Under the pieces are notes generated by a model. The model worked only from the letters and a program-made list of their open reading frames with translations. It did not search any database and was not told the DNA's origin. This document shows, in pieces, positions 21,217 through 33,603 of a DNA stretch of 64,000 bases. The translations under genes and the position numbers were made by a program. The number at the start of each line of letters is the position of its first letter. Position 1 is the first letter of the stretch. The DNA is taken from the NCBI GenBank assembly GCA_006384855.1, contig VCJN01003322.1, positions 248,001 to 312,000 of the forward strand, written 5' to 3'. The DNA is from Tetraselmis striata (taxonomy: Eukaryota > Chlorophyta > Chlorodendrophyceae > Chlorodendrales > Chlorodendraceae).

Positions 21217-22320
21217 AACTCAGGAGCCTGGCAACACTATGTAGGCAGTTTGGAGTCGGGCGTTGGGGAGGGGGGGGTGCCTTTATCCAGAAGTTGCGGT
21301 TACGTCCTTGTGTCTTGGTGTACGATACAGAGGTAGCAACCAGGAATGATGTCCCCTACCTCCCCTGTCTTGCAGTGGTGATACATGTTTTACCTGCAGC
21401 AGGGTAGTGCAACAACCTCATTAATCATAATCAACGATCATAACAAATCATTTTCGACGGCAGATAAGAGTTGAATCGGCTCATGTTCGTCGATTTCACA
21501 AACCGCAAATCCTTTGCTACTGCGGCCGGGGCAGGGGCGGCGGGGCGACAACGCGCAGCAGGGTGCGCAGTAGGCGGTTTACACGGTAGTAGAAAGTTGT
21601 GTTTATGCCCGGAACATGTTGCGCTAAGATTCTGACCTATGACGTGCTAAAGGGGGGGGGGGTCAGAGGGGGCGTGGGGCGTGGGGCGGGGGCGGGCGGG
21701 CGGGGGGGGGGGGGGGGGGGTCACGATATCTCAAGCCCCATTTCATATTCGCTCCCGGGCCGGCTCAGGCTCCAGTGTGCCAGTTTCCTGACAATACTTA
21801 TCCAACGGCTCTGCGCCCGCCGCTTAGTAGGCGGGGGCGGCTGAGGTGCATGCATGGCTGCAAGACGGCGCCCCTACAGCCCGGTCTCAATCACTCAAGC
21901 ATGTCCTCCGCATCGTCTGCCCCAGCGGCCTCCCATGCATTGTCCCAAAGCCAGGCCGCCACATAGGCAGAATAGGGAAGTATGGGTGTAGGCATGCACG
22001 CATAAACTTTATGCGCGCCTCCAGTAAGAACTGCCGCCCGTAGTATGCCCGCTTCGTGTGAGTGGTGCCCTTGCCTCTTGCCACGCACTTCACGTCCCGC
22101 ATCTGCATATATGACATAGGGCATGTATTCACATGGCATGTATGACAGCAGCCTAGACAAATTGCGTATGCGGGCAAGCCGGGGGGGCGCACTGTACGCT
22201 CCATCTAGAGCTTAGAGTTGCAGGCAGTGCTGCTCTAGCCGCCTCCTTGGCTCTGACTCGGCAGACCAGATTGTGCAGGTTCAGGCAAATTCATCATCTC
22301 ATCAAGCAAATGCATGCTGC
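21217..22320. other. Repeat-rich stretch with a G-rich island, no gene
   Basis: No convincing frame. From 21651 to 21720 the plus strand is almost pure G with a few C/T/A, ending in a 19-G run at 21702-21720, so it is a strong G-quadruplex candidate. Confidence 0.35.
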
Positions 22321-22360
22321 ACATCACTCGTCGAAACGGGGTCCGCTTAACCGCGCTTAA
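22321..22360 (+). repeat. Inverted-repeat copy, left (partner at 28172-28212)
   Basis: CACTCGTCGAAACGGGGTCC continues into CGCTTAACCGCGCTTA. The reverse complement of 28172-28212 matches it over about 39 bases with three differences. Both are followed inward by clusters of GCGCTTA/TAAGCGC heptamers (22441-22476; 27640-27660; 28110-28180). This layout is typical of transposon termini with subterminal repeats. Confidence 0.65.
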
Positions 22361-22757
22361 TACGGTACTTCTACTGTATTCGTACTCATTTTTGCGGTAC
22401 TAGTGCCGTACTTCGTATACCCTGACGACTACTCCCGCTTAACTTAAGCTTATCCGCGCTTATCCGCGCTTATCCATGCATGCCACTAGTACCTGCGCCG
22501 CGAGGTCTCAACGCCACAACAGTACCCGTACGTGAAACGGTACGTGATGCCCCTCCGGCCGGCCCACGCACGCAAGCGCACTTCGCCATGGCGCGTAACC
22601 GCGCGGCGGGCCTGACGCTGCTAATGCGCACGCGGCGGCGGAGCGACTACCTTTATCATCCCTCGTGTGACCGGCTTATCATCCGCCGCTCTCGCCCATA
22701 ATAATCTGACCACTCGCTATATCCCACAGCCGCCCCCCTCAGCGCACCCTCGTCGCG

Positions 22758-25660
22758 ATGCCTCGCGGCAAAGCGAGATCATGCGGCAAGAAGAGCGTCT
22801 CCCATGTATGCGATAATCCGAGCGGACACCTTACGGTCCAGTGCCGTGTGTGCAAAAGTCACCTCGCCGGGAATAGCCGCCACTTCAAAGTACAACACCT
22901 CAGACACTCAGCTAACGACGCATGCTCGGTGGAGCAAGCCCGCTTACTGTCGGTGAGTGCCTGCGAGTGTGCGGATTCCAGTTTGCCATGGCAATCTTAA
23001 CCGACGCTTGCCATAACGCCCCCCCCCCCCCCCCCCCCTTCACGCGGTTGAAGACCACCACCGCATCGCAACCCGTAGTGATGCCTACCCCGCCGTCTTC
23101 GCCCGAACCAACTGCCCCGCCCTCACCACCCGCCGCACCGGCTACCCGACGTTTGCGTCGACCCCGCACGCGCGAAGAGCAGCGGAACGCTCCCGACCTA
23201 CGAAATAATGTGGGACAATGGGTCGGTGTGCGGTTCTTGTCGTCTCATCACTCCGAGGTTGTCGGCACAGCCATGCTCCCTAGCAACAAGGTTAAGGTGC
23301 GACATCACGATGGCAGGTAATGCCATGCTGCTTTCTCACTGAGATTGTATTCCATACACGCATGCCTATTTGCGTCATCCCACTCAAACTTGTCGCCTCC
23401 CACCCAGCACATCTCTTCACCAATCGGCAACCAACTGACGTGTGGTGTGTCCTCCGCTCTGTTACAGTATACGCGCAAAATGCAACTGTCGCTTGTTGCG
23501 CGACCTAGTAATTTGTCAGTGTTTCCAGAAATGAGACAGTACCTCGGACGGTTCTAGCAGCAATATAGACATCGACGATACGGCTGGCAGCGACAGGGGC
23601 ATGGCCCAGAGCCCGCTTCGCAGTCCTTTTACGAAGGACCGGGCGGACGGTGATGAGGAGAGGGCGGAGCGGGGTCTGGCTCTTGCTGACGGCGATGCCT
23701 TTTGGAAGGGCGAACCGACTGGATTTCTCTCCAGCCTCAACGGCAGCGACAAGGACGAGACGGGGGGAGAGGAGGAGGGACATGAGGGAGAGGAGGAACG
23801 GGAACCGCGCCTTCAAGGCACTCTTGAAGGCGGTGCCAAAGAGGTAAGCCGTATCACACATTTGCTGCTATTCACAGCGCGCGCCTTCACCAAGGTGCAC
23901 TTGGACAAAACCCTATCCCGTCTACTTGTTGCTAACTGTGGTGCTGCTGTGTGCCCTTTTAAGGGTAGTGGCGGCGAGCCTGAGCATGGTACCGAGGATG
24001 ACAAGCGCTACGAAGAGCGCTACGGAGGGCGCTACTGCCGGACTGCTTCTCCCACGAGTTGTTGGGTAAGCCGCCCCCGAAGCGTCCGAGCATCGGGGCT
24101 GCGCTCGTCGACCTGCTTGACGTCAAGGCGGTCTACGAGCTGCCTATCGCCAAGATATGTGAGCATATGTGCGATGGTAACCGCCTGATGTGTAGCAATC
24201 TACACGTGCTGGTTTGTAGGCGGGCGGCTCAGGAGAAGCGTGGCTGCACAGCGCGTGAGGTGGAGATGTGCCTCGAGAGGGCGGTGAGCCCCCCACCCCC
24301 TTCCACACACCCTGTGCCTCAAACGAGGCATCTTATGTATCCATTCAGCATCTTACATAATCCTTCTATATTGTCTGTGTGTAGGCTAGGTTCTTCTGGA
24401 AGACCATTGTCGGCAAGTGCAGCAAGGATTCGGAGAGGGCTTTTGCTGTCGAGGTCGTGAAGCTTCCCCCCCCCCCCCCCCCCCCCCCCTTCCTCTGTGC
24501 ATTGGGCCACTAGTCGTTTGTAATTGCATCAAATGCTTTCTCACTCCTAGCTGTTGGCGCGGACAGATGTGACTGGAGGACTTCGAGCTCCTCTTAATGA
24601 TTTGCTCGTCAGCATGCGGCGGGATCGGGGCAGTGTGAGGGGATCTGCAGCGGCGAAGAATCGCCACGCACAGCAAGATGCAGTGGGTCGCGCAGTCAGC
24701 GCGAAGGTGGTTGAGGGAGCTTTCTGCGAGGAGGGCGTCAATGTGCATGACGACAATGCCGCTCTCTTCAAGCAGTGCGTTCATGAGTATGCCCCCGATG
24801 AGCTGCGGGTACAACAGCTGAGGGCTGCTACGGCGATCATCAAGTAAGTGCTTTAGATACCTGCCCGCATGCATGTATGCCTTGTGTGATAGTATAGCAG
24901 CATTCAAAGCACACTTACATCGATCATCCGCCGGACTGCTATAGGCTGACGTGCTATGGCCGGATGATGGTGATGAAGCCGGACCAGAAATCCTACAATG
25001 TATACTGCTCGCGCGCGTACAGCCGCTGGCCGAAGGGCAATGCATGGGTGTACACAGCCTGGATGTGGGAGAACTAGGGTGCAGTCCTTCGGCCCCTGGA
25101 CCATTACATACCGCAGACTACTCAACCGAGAGCCAGTGTGGACTTTGGGCCAACTGGGGTAAGTTGCAGAGGGAGAGGACCATGATAGGTTCCAATAGAT
25201 CTTCCATATTGAGGTAAGCTATTTCGTTGCGGCAAAGTGCTACGCCCTAGACAACCCCCTGGCTTCGCCTCCTATTGTCTTCGCAGTTGGAGACGCTTAC
25301 CGTGGGAGTTGGCTTCCATCAGCCCCAATCAGCACCAGGATCTGGGACGGCGCAGTGAATGCGGTCTTCCGGCCGGATTTCGTCTTCCCACTCATCATCG
25401 CGCAAGGCAGGCTGGTCACATACACATGGACAGAGGCGATTTCCGCCAGCACTGCTGGCATGGGTCGGCAGCGCGAGATAGCCGTTGCTGATGCTGCGCC
25501 CATGCAGATAATGAGGTATGTCAGCAACGCCATGCAACTGCCCTTTCAGTTATCTCATGTTTTGTTTGTACACTGACATGATATTGTTGATTTTGCTTTC
25601 ACCAGGTGGGCTTCCTATGTGAAGCACTCTCATGCCAAGGACACCGCCGTTTGCCACATA
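22758..25660 (+). CDS. Multi-exon gene with a BED-like zinc finger at its N terminus, probably transposon-borne
   Basis: A first exon (22758-22952) encodes a basic start and QCRVCKSHLAGNSRHFKVQHL, a CX2C...HX4H finger of BED type. Further probable exons are a Pro-rich one ending HHDGR at about 23316, an acidic one (23538-23843), and a helical one (about 24027-24161) with KPPPKRPSIGAALVDLLDVK. Next come 24222-24282, 24386-24464, 24551-24845 (LARTDVTGGLRAPLNDLLVS) and about 25370-25514 (RPDFVFPLIIAQGRLVTYTW). Several are bounded by good GT/AG sites. The catalytic domain is not recognised and no hAT dimerisation motif was seen. Poly(C) runs at 23019-23038 and 24466-24489 both lie in introns. It sits between the inverted copies at 22.3 and 28.2 kb. 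Confidence 0.45.
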
Positions 25661-27100
25661 CAATGATCTGGACGATGGCCATGGCGGCGGTGCAGAGCAT
25701 AGCAGCCATAACAACATCAGTGTTTATTCAGCATGCATTGCGGCTCATAAGCATGCATGATTACCGCTTCAAATGTCTCTGGGGGCACGGCAGCGCAGGG
25801 TAGCTTAATGTCCTGAGTGTTAGTACATCAAGTTGCTGCGCAGTATATTCACGTAGAATAATATGGCTGGCGCAGGAAATATAAATACAGGCGCCGGGTG
25901 GGTCTGCGGTTTCCAACATGTAATGGAAAAAACATATTTCTTTCCCAAAACTTGTCTGCCAATTACATTCATTTAAATCTGTATCATTAATGACTTTTCA
26001 GGCATGTCATACATGAGACATCATGCCGCGCAATGTGCGTTGACATTCTGGGCGCCGCGATAGAGCGTAATATCATACCTCATCGAGCGTTGTAACCAAA
26101 CAAGGATACATGTGCATGTACTCTGCAGTATTGATCATTTCCTGTCATGCCATGACTGTTTTGATCGTGTGTTGATGCATCTCCATATTGCTGGTAGTTC
26201 ACAGCATTATTTATGGGTTGTGGTATTGTGCGTCAGCATGCTTGACTGATTTGTGTCGGCCCGGTACCCAGGTACCAAGTTCCGTAATCACAATAAGGTA
26301 TTGATATACAGTACAGGAATGCTACACCGCATCACTTCTTACCGGGTTCCATATGTATCGCTTAGTCACTAAGTGATAATGATGACAGCAGAAGTAGTAT
26401 TGACTGGCGGTATACCGCCCGCGTACCTGTAGTCGTCGCACGACCTGTTGGAGTCCGCCAGCACTTCAATCAGCACCATCGCCCCCCCCCCCCCCCCTCC
26501 CGCCACCATGACGACGTCTGGAGGCGCAGCGTTTCTCTCCGCCGGCGAAGATAGCCCCTGCCGGAGTATGGGCCGCCTCAGGACCTTCCCCTACCGCAGG
26601 CCCTCCCCCTCCTCCACTATGTGACGTGCGTGAGGTTGTCGTCAGCCGAGGATGCCGAGGTCAAGGTAGGCGGGCCGTTGACTCCTGCACGCCTCTACGC
26701 TTTCAACAACACCTAACGCGAGGCAGTGCAAGGCATTAACGTGTACACGTGCCTGGAGGACGCTGAAGACTCGACGGACGAGAGCTACGAAGCACGTTTC
26801 GTGTGCCACTGGGGTAAGGAGCAGCTTGTGGCAGATGAATATCGCTTTGCGGCCGACAATAGGTTCCAGCACCCCCCTACTTGACCGAGGTCGAGCAGGC
26901 TGCCGCTTTGATCAGCAGTGCTATCTCCCCGGCGGATAAAGGCGATGCCAACCCTACCAGAACCCCCGCCGTGGAAAGGTGAGTCCGAGATGTCATTGCA
27001 GTTGGTGCTGGCTGCTTGCACGCGTGCTGCCTTATGCATGTGGTGACGACGTCACAACGACTGAATTATTTGTTTTGTTATTCTGACTTAGGTCCGGCAT
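25661..27100. other. No gene recognised
   Basis: AT-richer DNA (25800-26460), then a C-rich stretch with a 16-C run at 26482-26497. Short frames at 26.6-27.0 kb have no motif and may be diverged exons of the neighbouring transposon gene. Confidence 0.25.
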
Positions 27101-27104
27101 CGAC

Positions 27105-27593
27105 ATGAACGGCAACCCACTGCAGGAGCAATCTACCGGGTCCAGCCCCCCTCCCCAGTTCAGTCGTCCAGCTCCCGTCCCCCGTGCTGCTCGAGCCCCC
27201 TCGCTGCTTGATACGACCAACATGCAAACGGCTTCAGCTGGGCGTGTGCGTGTGACCTCCAACTTCGTTGATACGGCGAGGATGCAAGCTCGGCGTCAAC
27301 ACAAGCAAGCGCATCTGCGAGCGGCAGGAATAGGTAAGCAGCCCGCGAGCAGCCAGCACCTTAGCCGTGGGCAGCGGATGGTAGGCATAGTAATAGACAA
27401 CACCACCCCACAAGCCGCAGCTACAGGGGCGAGGCAGACCGAGCAGAAGAGGCCCGCCGCAGCGCAGCCCCCGGGCAGCAGTAGCATGCCGCCGCGCCGC
27501 GGCGGCGGCCGCGGGCACGAGAGGTCCCATGTAATAACATTTTCTGGTTTGTTTCACAGTACTTTCGCACAGTGTCCGACCCCACCTGCATAA
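27105..27593 (+). CDS. Unidentified ORF with an internal repeat
   Basis: The plus-strand frame encodes a Pro/Ala/Gln/Arg-rich, probably disordered protein. A motif is present twice: LLDTTNMQTASAGRVRVTSN and FVDTARMQARRQHKQAH. A PPRRGGGRGHER segment resembles RGG-type RNA-binding tails. A 3' splice site (CTTAG) just upstream at about 27091 suggests it is an exon rather than a whole gene. Family unknown. Confidence 0.3.
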   Translation: MNGNPLQEQSTGSSPPPQFSRPAPVPRAARAPSLLDTTNMQTASAGRVRVTSNFVDTARMQARRQHKQAHLRAAGIGKQPASSQHLSRGQRMVGIVIDNTTPQAAATGARQTEQKRPAAAQPPGSSSMPPRRGGGRGHERSHVITFSGLFHSTFAQCPTPPA

Positions 27594-28116
27594 AACTGAA
27601 AGTGACCGATACTCATCTGTTAAATTTGCCAGCTAGGATTAAGCGTGCTTAAACGCGCTTAACTACAATTAGAAGCTCCACTTTCATTGGCTGTTGGGTT
27701 GGCAACTTCCAGCCTGGCGCTTCTGCTCTGATAAAACCTCAAACCATCCGCCGCCCGCATGAAATTCATTTCCGCTGTCTCTATCACGTTGTTGGTATGT
27801 AGCGAACAGTAATGAAGGTCCCGCCCGTTATGTTATGTTCGCGAGTAGTCGCGCTTACTGCTGCGCTTTTGTAATTTTCTATAGTGTCGCAAAGTATTGT
27901 ACTCGTGCCACTCCCGCCGTACCTGATACTGATGACTCGCGACTACTGGTGTGAATTACTGGTGCGACTAATGGTACAGCTGGTGCCCTATAGTGATGAC
28001 TCGCGACTACCTGTACTCGTGGCGCTACTCGTCACGCTATTCTCTAGTACTCAGTGCCATACATCGCTGCCGTACACATGCCTCTAGCCTGAAATAAAGT
28101 GTTGTGGCGCTTAACG

Positions 28117-31100
28117 TTAAGCGGAGGTTAAGCTTGCTACATAAAGGCGCTTACTCGAGCTTACCCTTGGGTAAGCGCGGTTAAGCGGACCACGTTTTCG
28201 ACGAGTGATATGCGCATAGGTCATCAAGCAGGTGAAGCCCTTCTTTTGCTTCTTGATGGACTCGTTGACACGCTGGCACTCCTCACTGCCAACATGAGCG
28301 TCACACTCCTTGCATTTCCTGAGGTAGTGGATGACCGCTTCTTGCGACATATGCCACATGACTGCTAGGTGTTGATGCTCTGCGCTATCAAGCATATCCC
28401 TGCAGGAATTACTACGCATGCCACATACTTAGTAGGCAGCACATGCCTACAACCGAGATGGGTAGTGTTACTCCTAGCAATAGCAGCGACGGGGCCTCAC
28501 CCAAGGACCAGCACGGCCACAGTCTCCGCGAAGTGCATGTCTTGACGGCAGACTCCGAAGTAGTACTTGCCTGCACCCGAAGCCGCCCATGTATGATCAG
28601 CATCATCCATATCAGTAAAACGCTATCTGCATGCAAACGCACGACGCATGCACAATCATACCCGTTTTCTTGTCCCTGCCCTCTGTACTTTGTAGTAGAC
28701 TGTAGTAGCAGCACCCGTGTCACGATGTAATTCCACCACGCTTCATAGCCTTGAAGCGTTCAGGCATATGCCGCCCAAAGAAGGCGCCAATGTATATCTG
28801 CAGTCCGTCATTTCATATGGGGATGGAGCCCTTCATGCACCCCAAGTTGACTCTTGTCAACTGTGGGTATAGAGGGGAACACGGCCTATGGGAGGGAGCA
28901 GGCGGTGAGGCATGCGCGGGAGGGGGAGCTGGAGGCGTTGAAGCGTGAGTTGTCGCTGCTCAAGTACAAGTACTAGTTTGAGACTGGGTAGAGCAGACAT
29001 ACTCGGAGCAGGGAGCTTTGCAGATGAAAGCGGATATCAAATCGCTTATACATAAAGTGGAGAGGATGGAGAGGGTTGTCCATAGATTCAGCTGACCTTG
29101 CTACCGCTGGGCGTCTATGTTGTAATCATATTGCACCTCTATCTACTTCTTGTCCATGCCTCGCGCCTTCACAACATCAACGTGCTTCTGCACCCTGTGT
29201 TTGCTTTTGTGCTCCCTCGTGAACTTGGTGTGGGCCACGCCGGAAGCCGCGTGCTTGGCTGTTGCCTCCAATGTGGCCCGTGCGCGCATGGCTGATCCCT
29301 CGCGGCGATCACCTTGGTGCGGGCTGAGAACGCCCTCATGGTGCATGCCACGAAGACGCCGGGAGTTGCATACTGCCTCTGCTTGTTGCCGCGATGCCGG
29401 GCAAAGAAGTGCATCCATTGGTGTAGGGCGTCCAGCCCTTGGCTGCACCACTTCCCCAAGCTGCCATGCCGGCGGATAATCTTGCCCAGATGAACGGCGC
29501 TGGCATGAATGTACACTATCACATCCTTCTTGTTGGCCAGTTGCATGTACGCTGAAAACAAATGGCTGCCTAGCTGCTCTACCTCCGCTGCATGCGCCTC
29601 GACATCAGTTGGGTTCAGCCATGCGTGGTCGTGTGGTAGAGTTTGAAGAACAGCTCCCACACCCTCATGGCGTTGGCGTTCATCATCTTGTCCCTGTCCC
29701 GCCACTATGGCAGGGAAAACTGCAAGATTGCCACGCAGTTGTCTATCGGCACTTGGCATGTGTCACTACTAGGTCTTGTCTCTGCGGTAAGATCAATCAC
29801 TGATGCGTATGTCTTGGACTGACCCGCCTTGTTGCTAGAGAGCTTGATGTCCAGCTCCGCCTGTGGCCAGTCCGCCAGCGCCTGGTGCTTTGTGGCATCA
29901 CATTGCTCCGCCCATGTGTGCTTAATTAAAGAGCTGCGGCACTACTCGGAGCATCATGTGGAGGATTTCAACGATGCAGTCCGGGATGTCCAGTAGCATC
30001 ATGTACGGTGAGCGCCCTCTGCAGATCCCGTAGTGCAACTGCTGAAGGGCCTGCTTCTTGCGCACACTCATGCCCTCATATGTGCGGTCGGCGCTGTTGG
30101 ATGTCATATCCCGATCGGTGCACTTGGAGTTCGGGCACCGGCTTTCCATGACGGTATGTGTCATGAGATCCAGCTCCTCAATCTCCCTCATGCTGATGCC
30201 TGCACTCCGCCATTGTTGCAAGTTCATGGCCCGCTCATCATCTGTCCCCAAAATGCAGTAGATGCACGTAAACATGCTGCTGCATCCATCATAGTGGCCG
30301 AGAAGGTCACTAAGGATCTTCATGTCGCCGCCCACCAGCAGCTTGATGTTGTAGTGCTTCCCGTTGACATGCACACCCTCCTTCTACAACAGCATATCAT
30401 CGGGGATGTGGCTGGCGTGGTCTTGCAGATTTGACCAGCAATCATCTCTCAACAAGGTGAGCAGCACATGGTCGCTGACACTGTTCACCTATTGGCTCTG
30501 ATCTGTAAGTGTTGAGTCGTCATACAACACCTTAGACACTACTGCTGTGCCATTGGTCCTGGGATTTTTGAACAACCAATGGCATCAATCGAGAGCTGGC
30601 ATGTGATGGTCGAGCCAGGTGGTGGGATGAAGCCCAGGCTGTCCACAAGCGTGACGATGATTGTCGCCCTAGTGTTGACCTTGGCATGCATGTCCTTGGC
30701 CTCCATGCCAAGCTTGCTCATGACTTGTGCGGCTGATGCGTGCATGGATCCAATCCATGCTAGGGATGGCTAAAGCATCACAGTCTTCCGGCCATATCAG
30801 AGGTATCCAGAAGCCGATGGTGAGGTCCTTACGGCATGACATCATATATAGTTTTCGGGTGTTTCCACGCTCTGGTGCTGCTGCCGCAGTCCATGTACAT
30901 TTTTACAGCATGCTCCCGCCAATGCCGTTCCATTACAACCTTAGCAGCCGTCTCCACTTGCCGGTTGTGCCCCATGTCGTCCAACATGTTGTAAGACAGG
31001 TGCCGGTCCTTGGCGAAGAGGGACCGCAACATCCACCAACGTCCAGCAATGTTCCGCATGTGCATGTACGAACATTGCTCTTTGCCAGCATTACTGCGGC

Positions 31101-31900
31101 ACCAGGCGTGTCGCCAGTATAGTCAGAAGCCGCTTGACCACTACTATCGCCCGCATGCGTTGACAACGCTAATGGCGCCTCGCTCGTCATGTCGTTCTTG
31201 TAGTGCTCCTCCCTCTTGGCGACAAACATGGTGGTTAGTAGACACTGCTCTAGCTCGTCACGCCGCGCGCGGATGTACGACTCGATGATGTCCTTCGCGA
31301 TACCGGGGCTGCCCTATGCAGCTTGTATTGCAGCCCTTTCGGGCGATTCCGCCGTATGCGCTGTCTCAGCTCCTCACCGCCGTCGATGTTGTTTCCGCCC
31401 TCCGCTGACTCGTTGCTTTACTCATCCCTTGCCTCACAATCCTCCTCGTCAGCACCGTGCCTTTGCTTCTAGACGCCGTCCCGATGTTGGTACATCTTCA
31501 ATTGGGCATCGCGCGTTGCTTGTTTGCTCTGCTCCGCAGATATCTTGGCAGCCGACAGCCGCGATCGCAGCTCCATAACCGTATCGCGGTTTTGCGCCGC
31601 TGCGGCCCTCATCTCCTCACCCTCCACGGTCAAGCGTACCACCTCTGTGGTCAACGAATCCACCACTGACACAGCGGTTGGCAGCTCCGTCGCCGGGCGA
31701 GGCGCCCGTTCGCCAGTTTCAGCAGGCAACAACGGGGATGGCATGTCGGCCGCCGTGGCCCGCCCGCGCGCCGTGGCCCGCCGGCATCGGCACTAGTGGC
31801 CATCGCAGCCGCCGCCGCCGCGCCCGTGCCCTCGCCTTGCGAGACCTCTTACTCTCGCACGCCATTGTTTGCACTTGTGAGTAATGGTGGGTGCATTATA
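28117..31900 (-). pseudogene. Decayed DNA-transposon gene (large transposase-like protein), minus strand
   Basis: Reading leftward, the first block is a coiled-coil-like N terminus (31744-31469: LTTEVVRLTVEGEEMRAAAA). A block with LSYNMLDDMGHNRQVETAAK and VVMERHWREHAVKMYMDCGS follows at 31065-30830. Next are SLGFIPPPGSTITCQLSIDA at 30745-30540 and the best-preserved part at 30374-29922 (LLVGGDMKILSDLLGHYDGC, then CIYC...LLDIPDCIVEILHMML). LNPTDVEAHAAEVEQLGSHL with KKDVIVYIHASAVHLGKIIR and QGLDALHQWMHFFARHRGNK lies at 29700-29400, and a Cys-containing tail at 28419-28117. The GGD-K-L...LGH and YIHA-H...GxL...QGxxxxxxxxK patterns recall large DDE-type transposases. Frame changes separate the blocks. 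The superfamily is not certain. Confidence 0.5.
28172..28212 (-). repeat. Inverted-repeat copy, right (partner at 22321-22360)
   Basis: This is the reverse complement of the left copy. On the minus strand the same DNA also reads in frame with the transposase-like ORF (TYAHITRRKRGPLNRAY), so the repeat may be the 3' coding end plus terminal repeat of the minus-strand transposon rather than the end of one large element. Confidence 0.6.
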
Positions 31901-32180
31901 GTGGCGAAGTGGGTATAACTGTGTGACATGCCGCATCGGCGCGGATAAAAGAATAACATTTATTTGCGTGTTCCACGGGCTGTGAAAGTGCTGACTAACA
32001 TGACACACTATTGCACGAAGGCCATGATGGCGCTGTCACTCACCACGATTGACGCGTATGTGCTGACACTGTCTAACACTTTCCATAGCCTCAGCCCGGT
32101 GCTCCGCCCCCTCCACCTCCTTGGTACCTGCCCGATGCCCTGCCATTTGACATCACCGGCACGAACTTCAAGGGCAAGAT
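31901..32180. other. Junction of two transposon remnants
   Basis: AT-rich with no clear frame until about 32070, where the plus-strand fragment begins. Confidence 0.25.
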
Positions 32181-32640
32181 AGTGGTGACACAGCCTGGAT
32201 ATGTGGGCAAGAATAAGGCGATCAAGCAAGTTCTGTGGGGGTGCGTTCTGTGGGAAAGTGGCATGAAGCCAGAGAGCGCTCAAAAGGTGCAAGCCAACCG
32301 TGAAGACTTCAAGTCGGAGAAGTCTGCGTTGGAAGAGCTAGTCCACAGCCGAGGGCACATTCTCCTCACCAGTCTGAAAGTTGACCCTGAGTTTGCTGGC
32401 AAGGGCGTGGAGTACGCGTGTGGAGCTGTCAAGCTGCTCTCTTCCAAGATCAATGACTGCAAGGTGTAGAATATGCACGTCAACATCCTCCGAGTTATGG
32501 ACACGGATTACCTCACGCTCGAGAGATGCCGCAAGTTTGCAAGGAAGGCACGAGACTACGGGAACGCCTACGAGTAATGCAACGTGGGACTTGAGGAGAT
32601 GGAAAGGATGAAGAAACACTGAAAGTCTCACCGTTGCACG
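32090..32640 (+). pseudogene. Fragment of another transposon protein, plus strand
   Basis: The plus-strand reading gives PDALPFDITGTNFKGKIVVT, QPGYVGKNKAIKQVLWGCVL, LEELVHSRGHILLTSLKVDP, then a stop at about 32467. Beyond it in the same frame are NMHVNILRVMDTDYLTLERC and RKFARKARDYGNAYE. The last motif suggests an acid/base-rich helix near the end of a transposase, but the family is not certain. In-frame stops mark it as decayed. It ends shortly before recombinase element B. Confidence 0.35.
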
Positions 32641-33164
32641 ATGAACCAAGACAAGCAAGGGTTTCTTGATGCGCACCTTGGACATCGACATCGAATCCCA
32701 AAGGCGGGCGCGGCCGCGCGGACTGCCGTCCGGAGCACCTAAGCCGCCCTCGATCGCCGAGACCGCGCATTGAGGTACCGACGGCGGCTGAGTAGTGCGT
32801 GACTGGCTGCACAGCTCTGGGCTGCGTGCAAGAACTTGGGAATGCGCCATCCTGGATTGGTCCGACTCGCCGAGTCGAGCGGCGACGCGCGCTGCGCGTC
32901 CCGGAGCTTATTTTCCGGAATTTACATTATATCGAACAGTGCTCGTATCATATTTGTAATTAAAGCGACATCTCCGATTAATAACCGCAAAAGGGTGTGG
33001 TCTTTGCTTTATTTTCTCTGAGAACGAATGGGGGGCCAAGCTCGAGAATCTCAACTACGGACAAAAGTTGGGAGACTGTACACACCTCTGCATTTCCCCC
33101 TACCTCTTGGGTTAAAACCCGAAACCCCACAGATGACCGGCGTCTGCCGGCCCCGGAGGAGTAT

Positions 33165-33603
33165 CTATGGATGTCGTGTTTCGGCGCCCACATGGCTGCG
33201 CTCTTCGTGACTCTCGACGAGCTGCTGCCCTACGCTCGTCCCTCCTGCCAGTCAGGACTTCACCCCCTACCTCGCGAGAGCTCGGAACCACGCCGAAGCC
33301 ATCGACAAGGCGGTTCGCTTTCGTTTGGCCTTCCTACGGAGGCTTAATAAGGTCAAGCGTGTGCACGGTGACCAAGGTGTTCTAGACGTGTTGCGAGCTC
33401 AGCACTTTCAGCCTGCTTATGAGCATATGGGTTCTGCGATTTTTGGGGACCACATGAGGGACTACGAGCGTCGCGTCTTCGAGGCGACCGTGGCCAGCAG
33501 CGCAAAAGCAACCGCTACTGCCCGGGTAGCGCGCGGCAGCGGCTGCATGACGCGGGCGTGGACGGGGGCGTGGCGGTGGACGTGGGCGTGGGCGCGAAGG
33601 TGA
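33165..33603 (+). pseudogene. ORF1-like block of the recombinase element, copy B
   Basis: It contains GAHMAALFVTLDELLPYARP, then a frameshift and RLNKVKRVHGDQGVLDVLRA, QHFQPAYEHMGSAIFGDHMR and DYERRVFEATVASSAKATAT. An Arg/Gly/Trp-rich low-complexity tail comes from a GACGTGGGCGTGGGCG-type repeat. It matches copies A and C. The frameshift near 33240 breaks it. Confidence 0.5.

Noticed and set aside
32978-33193. Left terminal repeat of recombinase copy B
   Set aside because: No A1 sequence was found upstream of 33.1 kb. Only the first 17 bases of the foldback-element terminus occur at 33097-33113, so the true left boundary of B is unknown.
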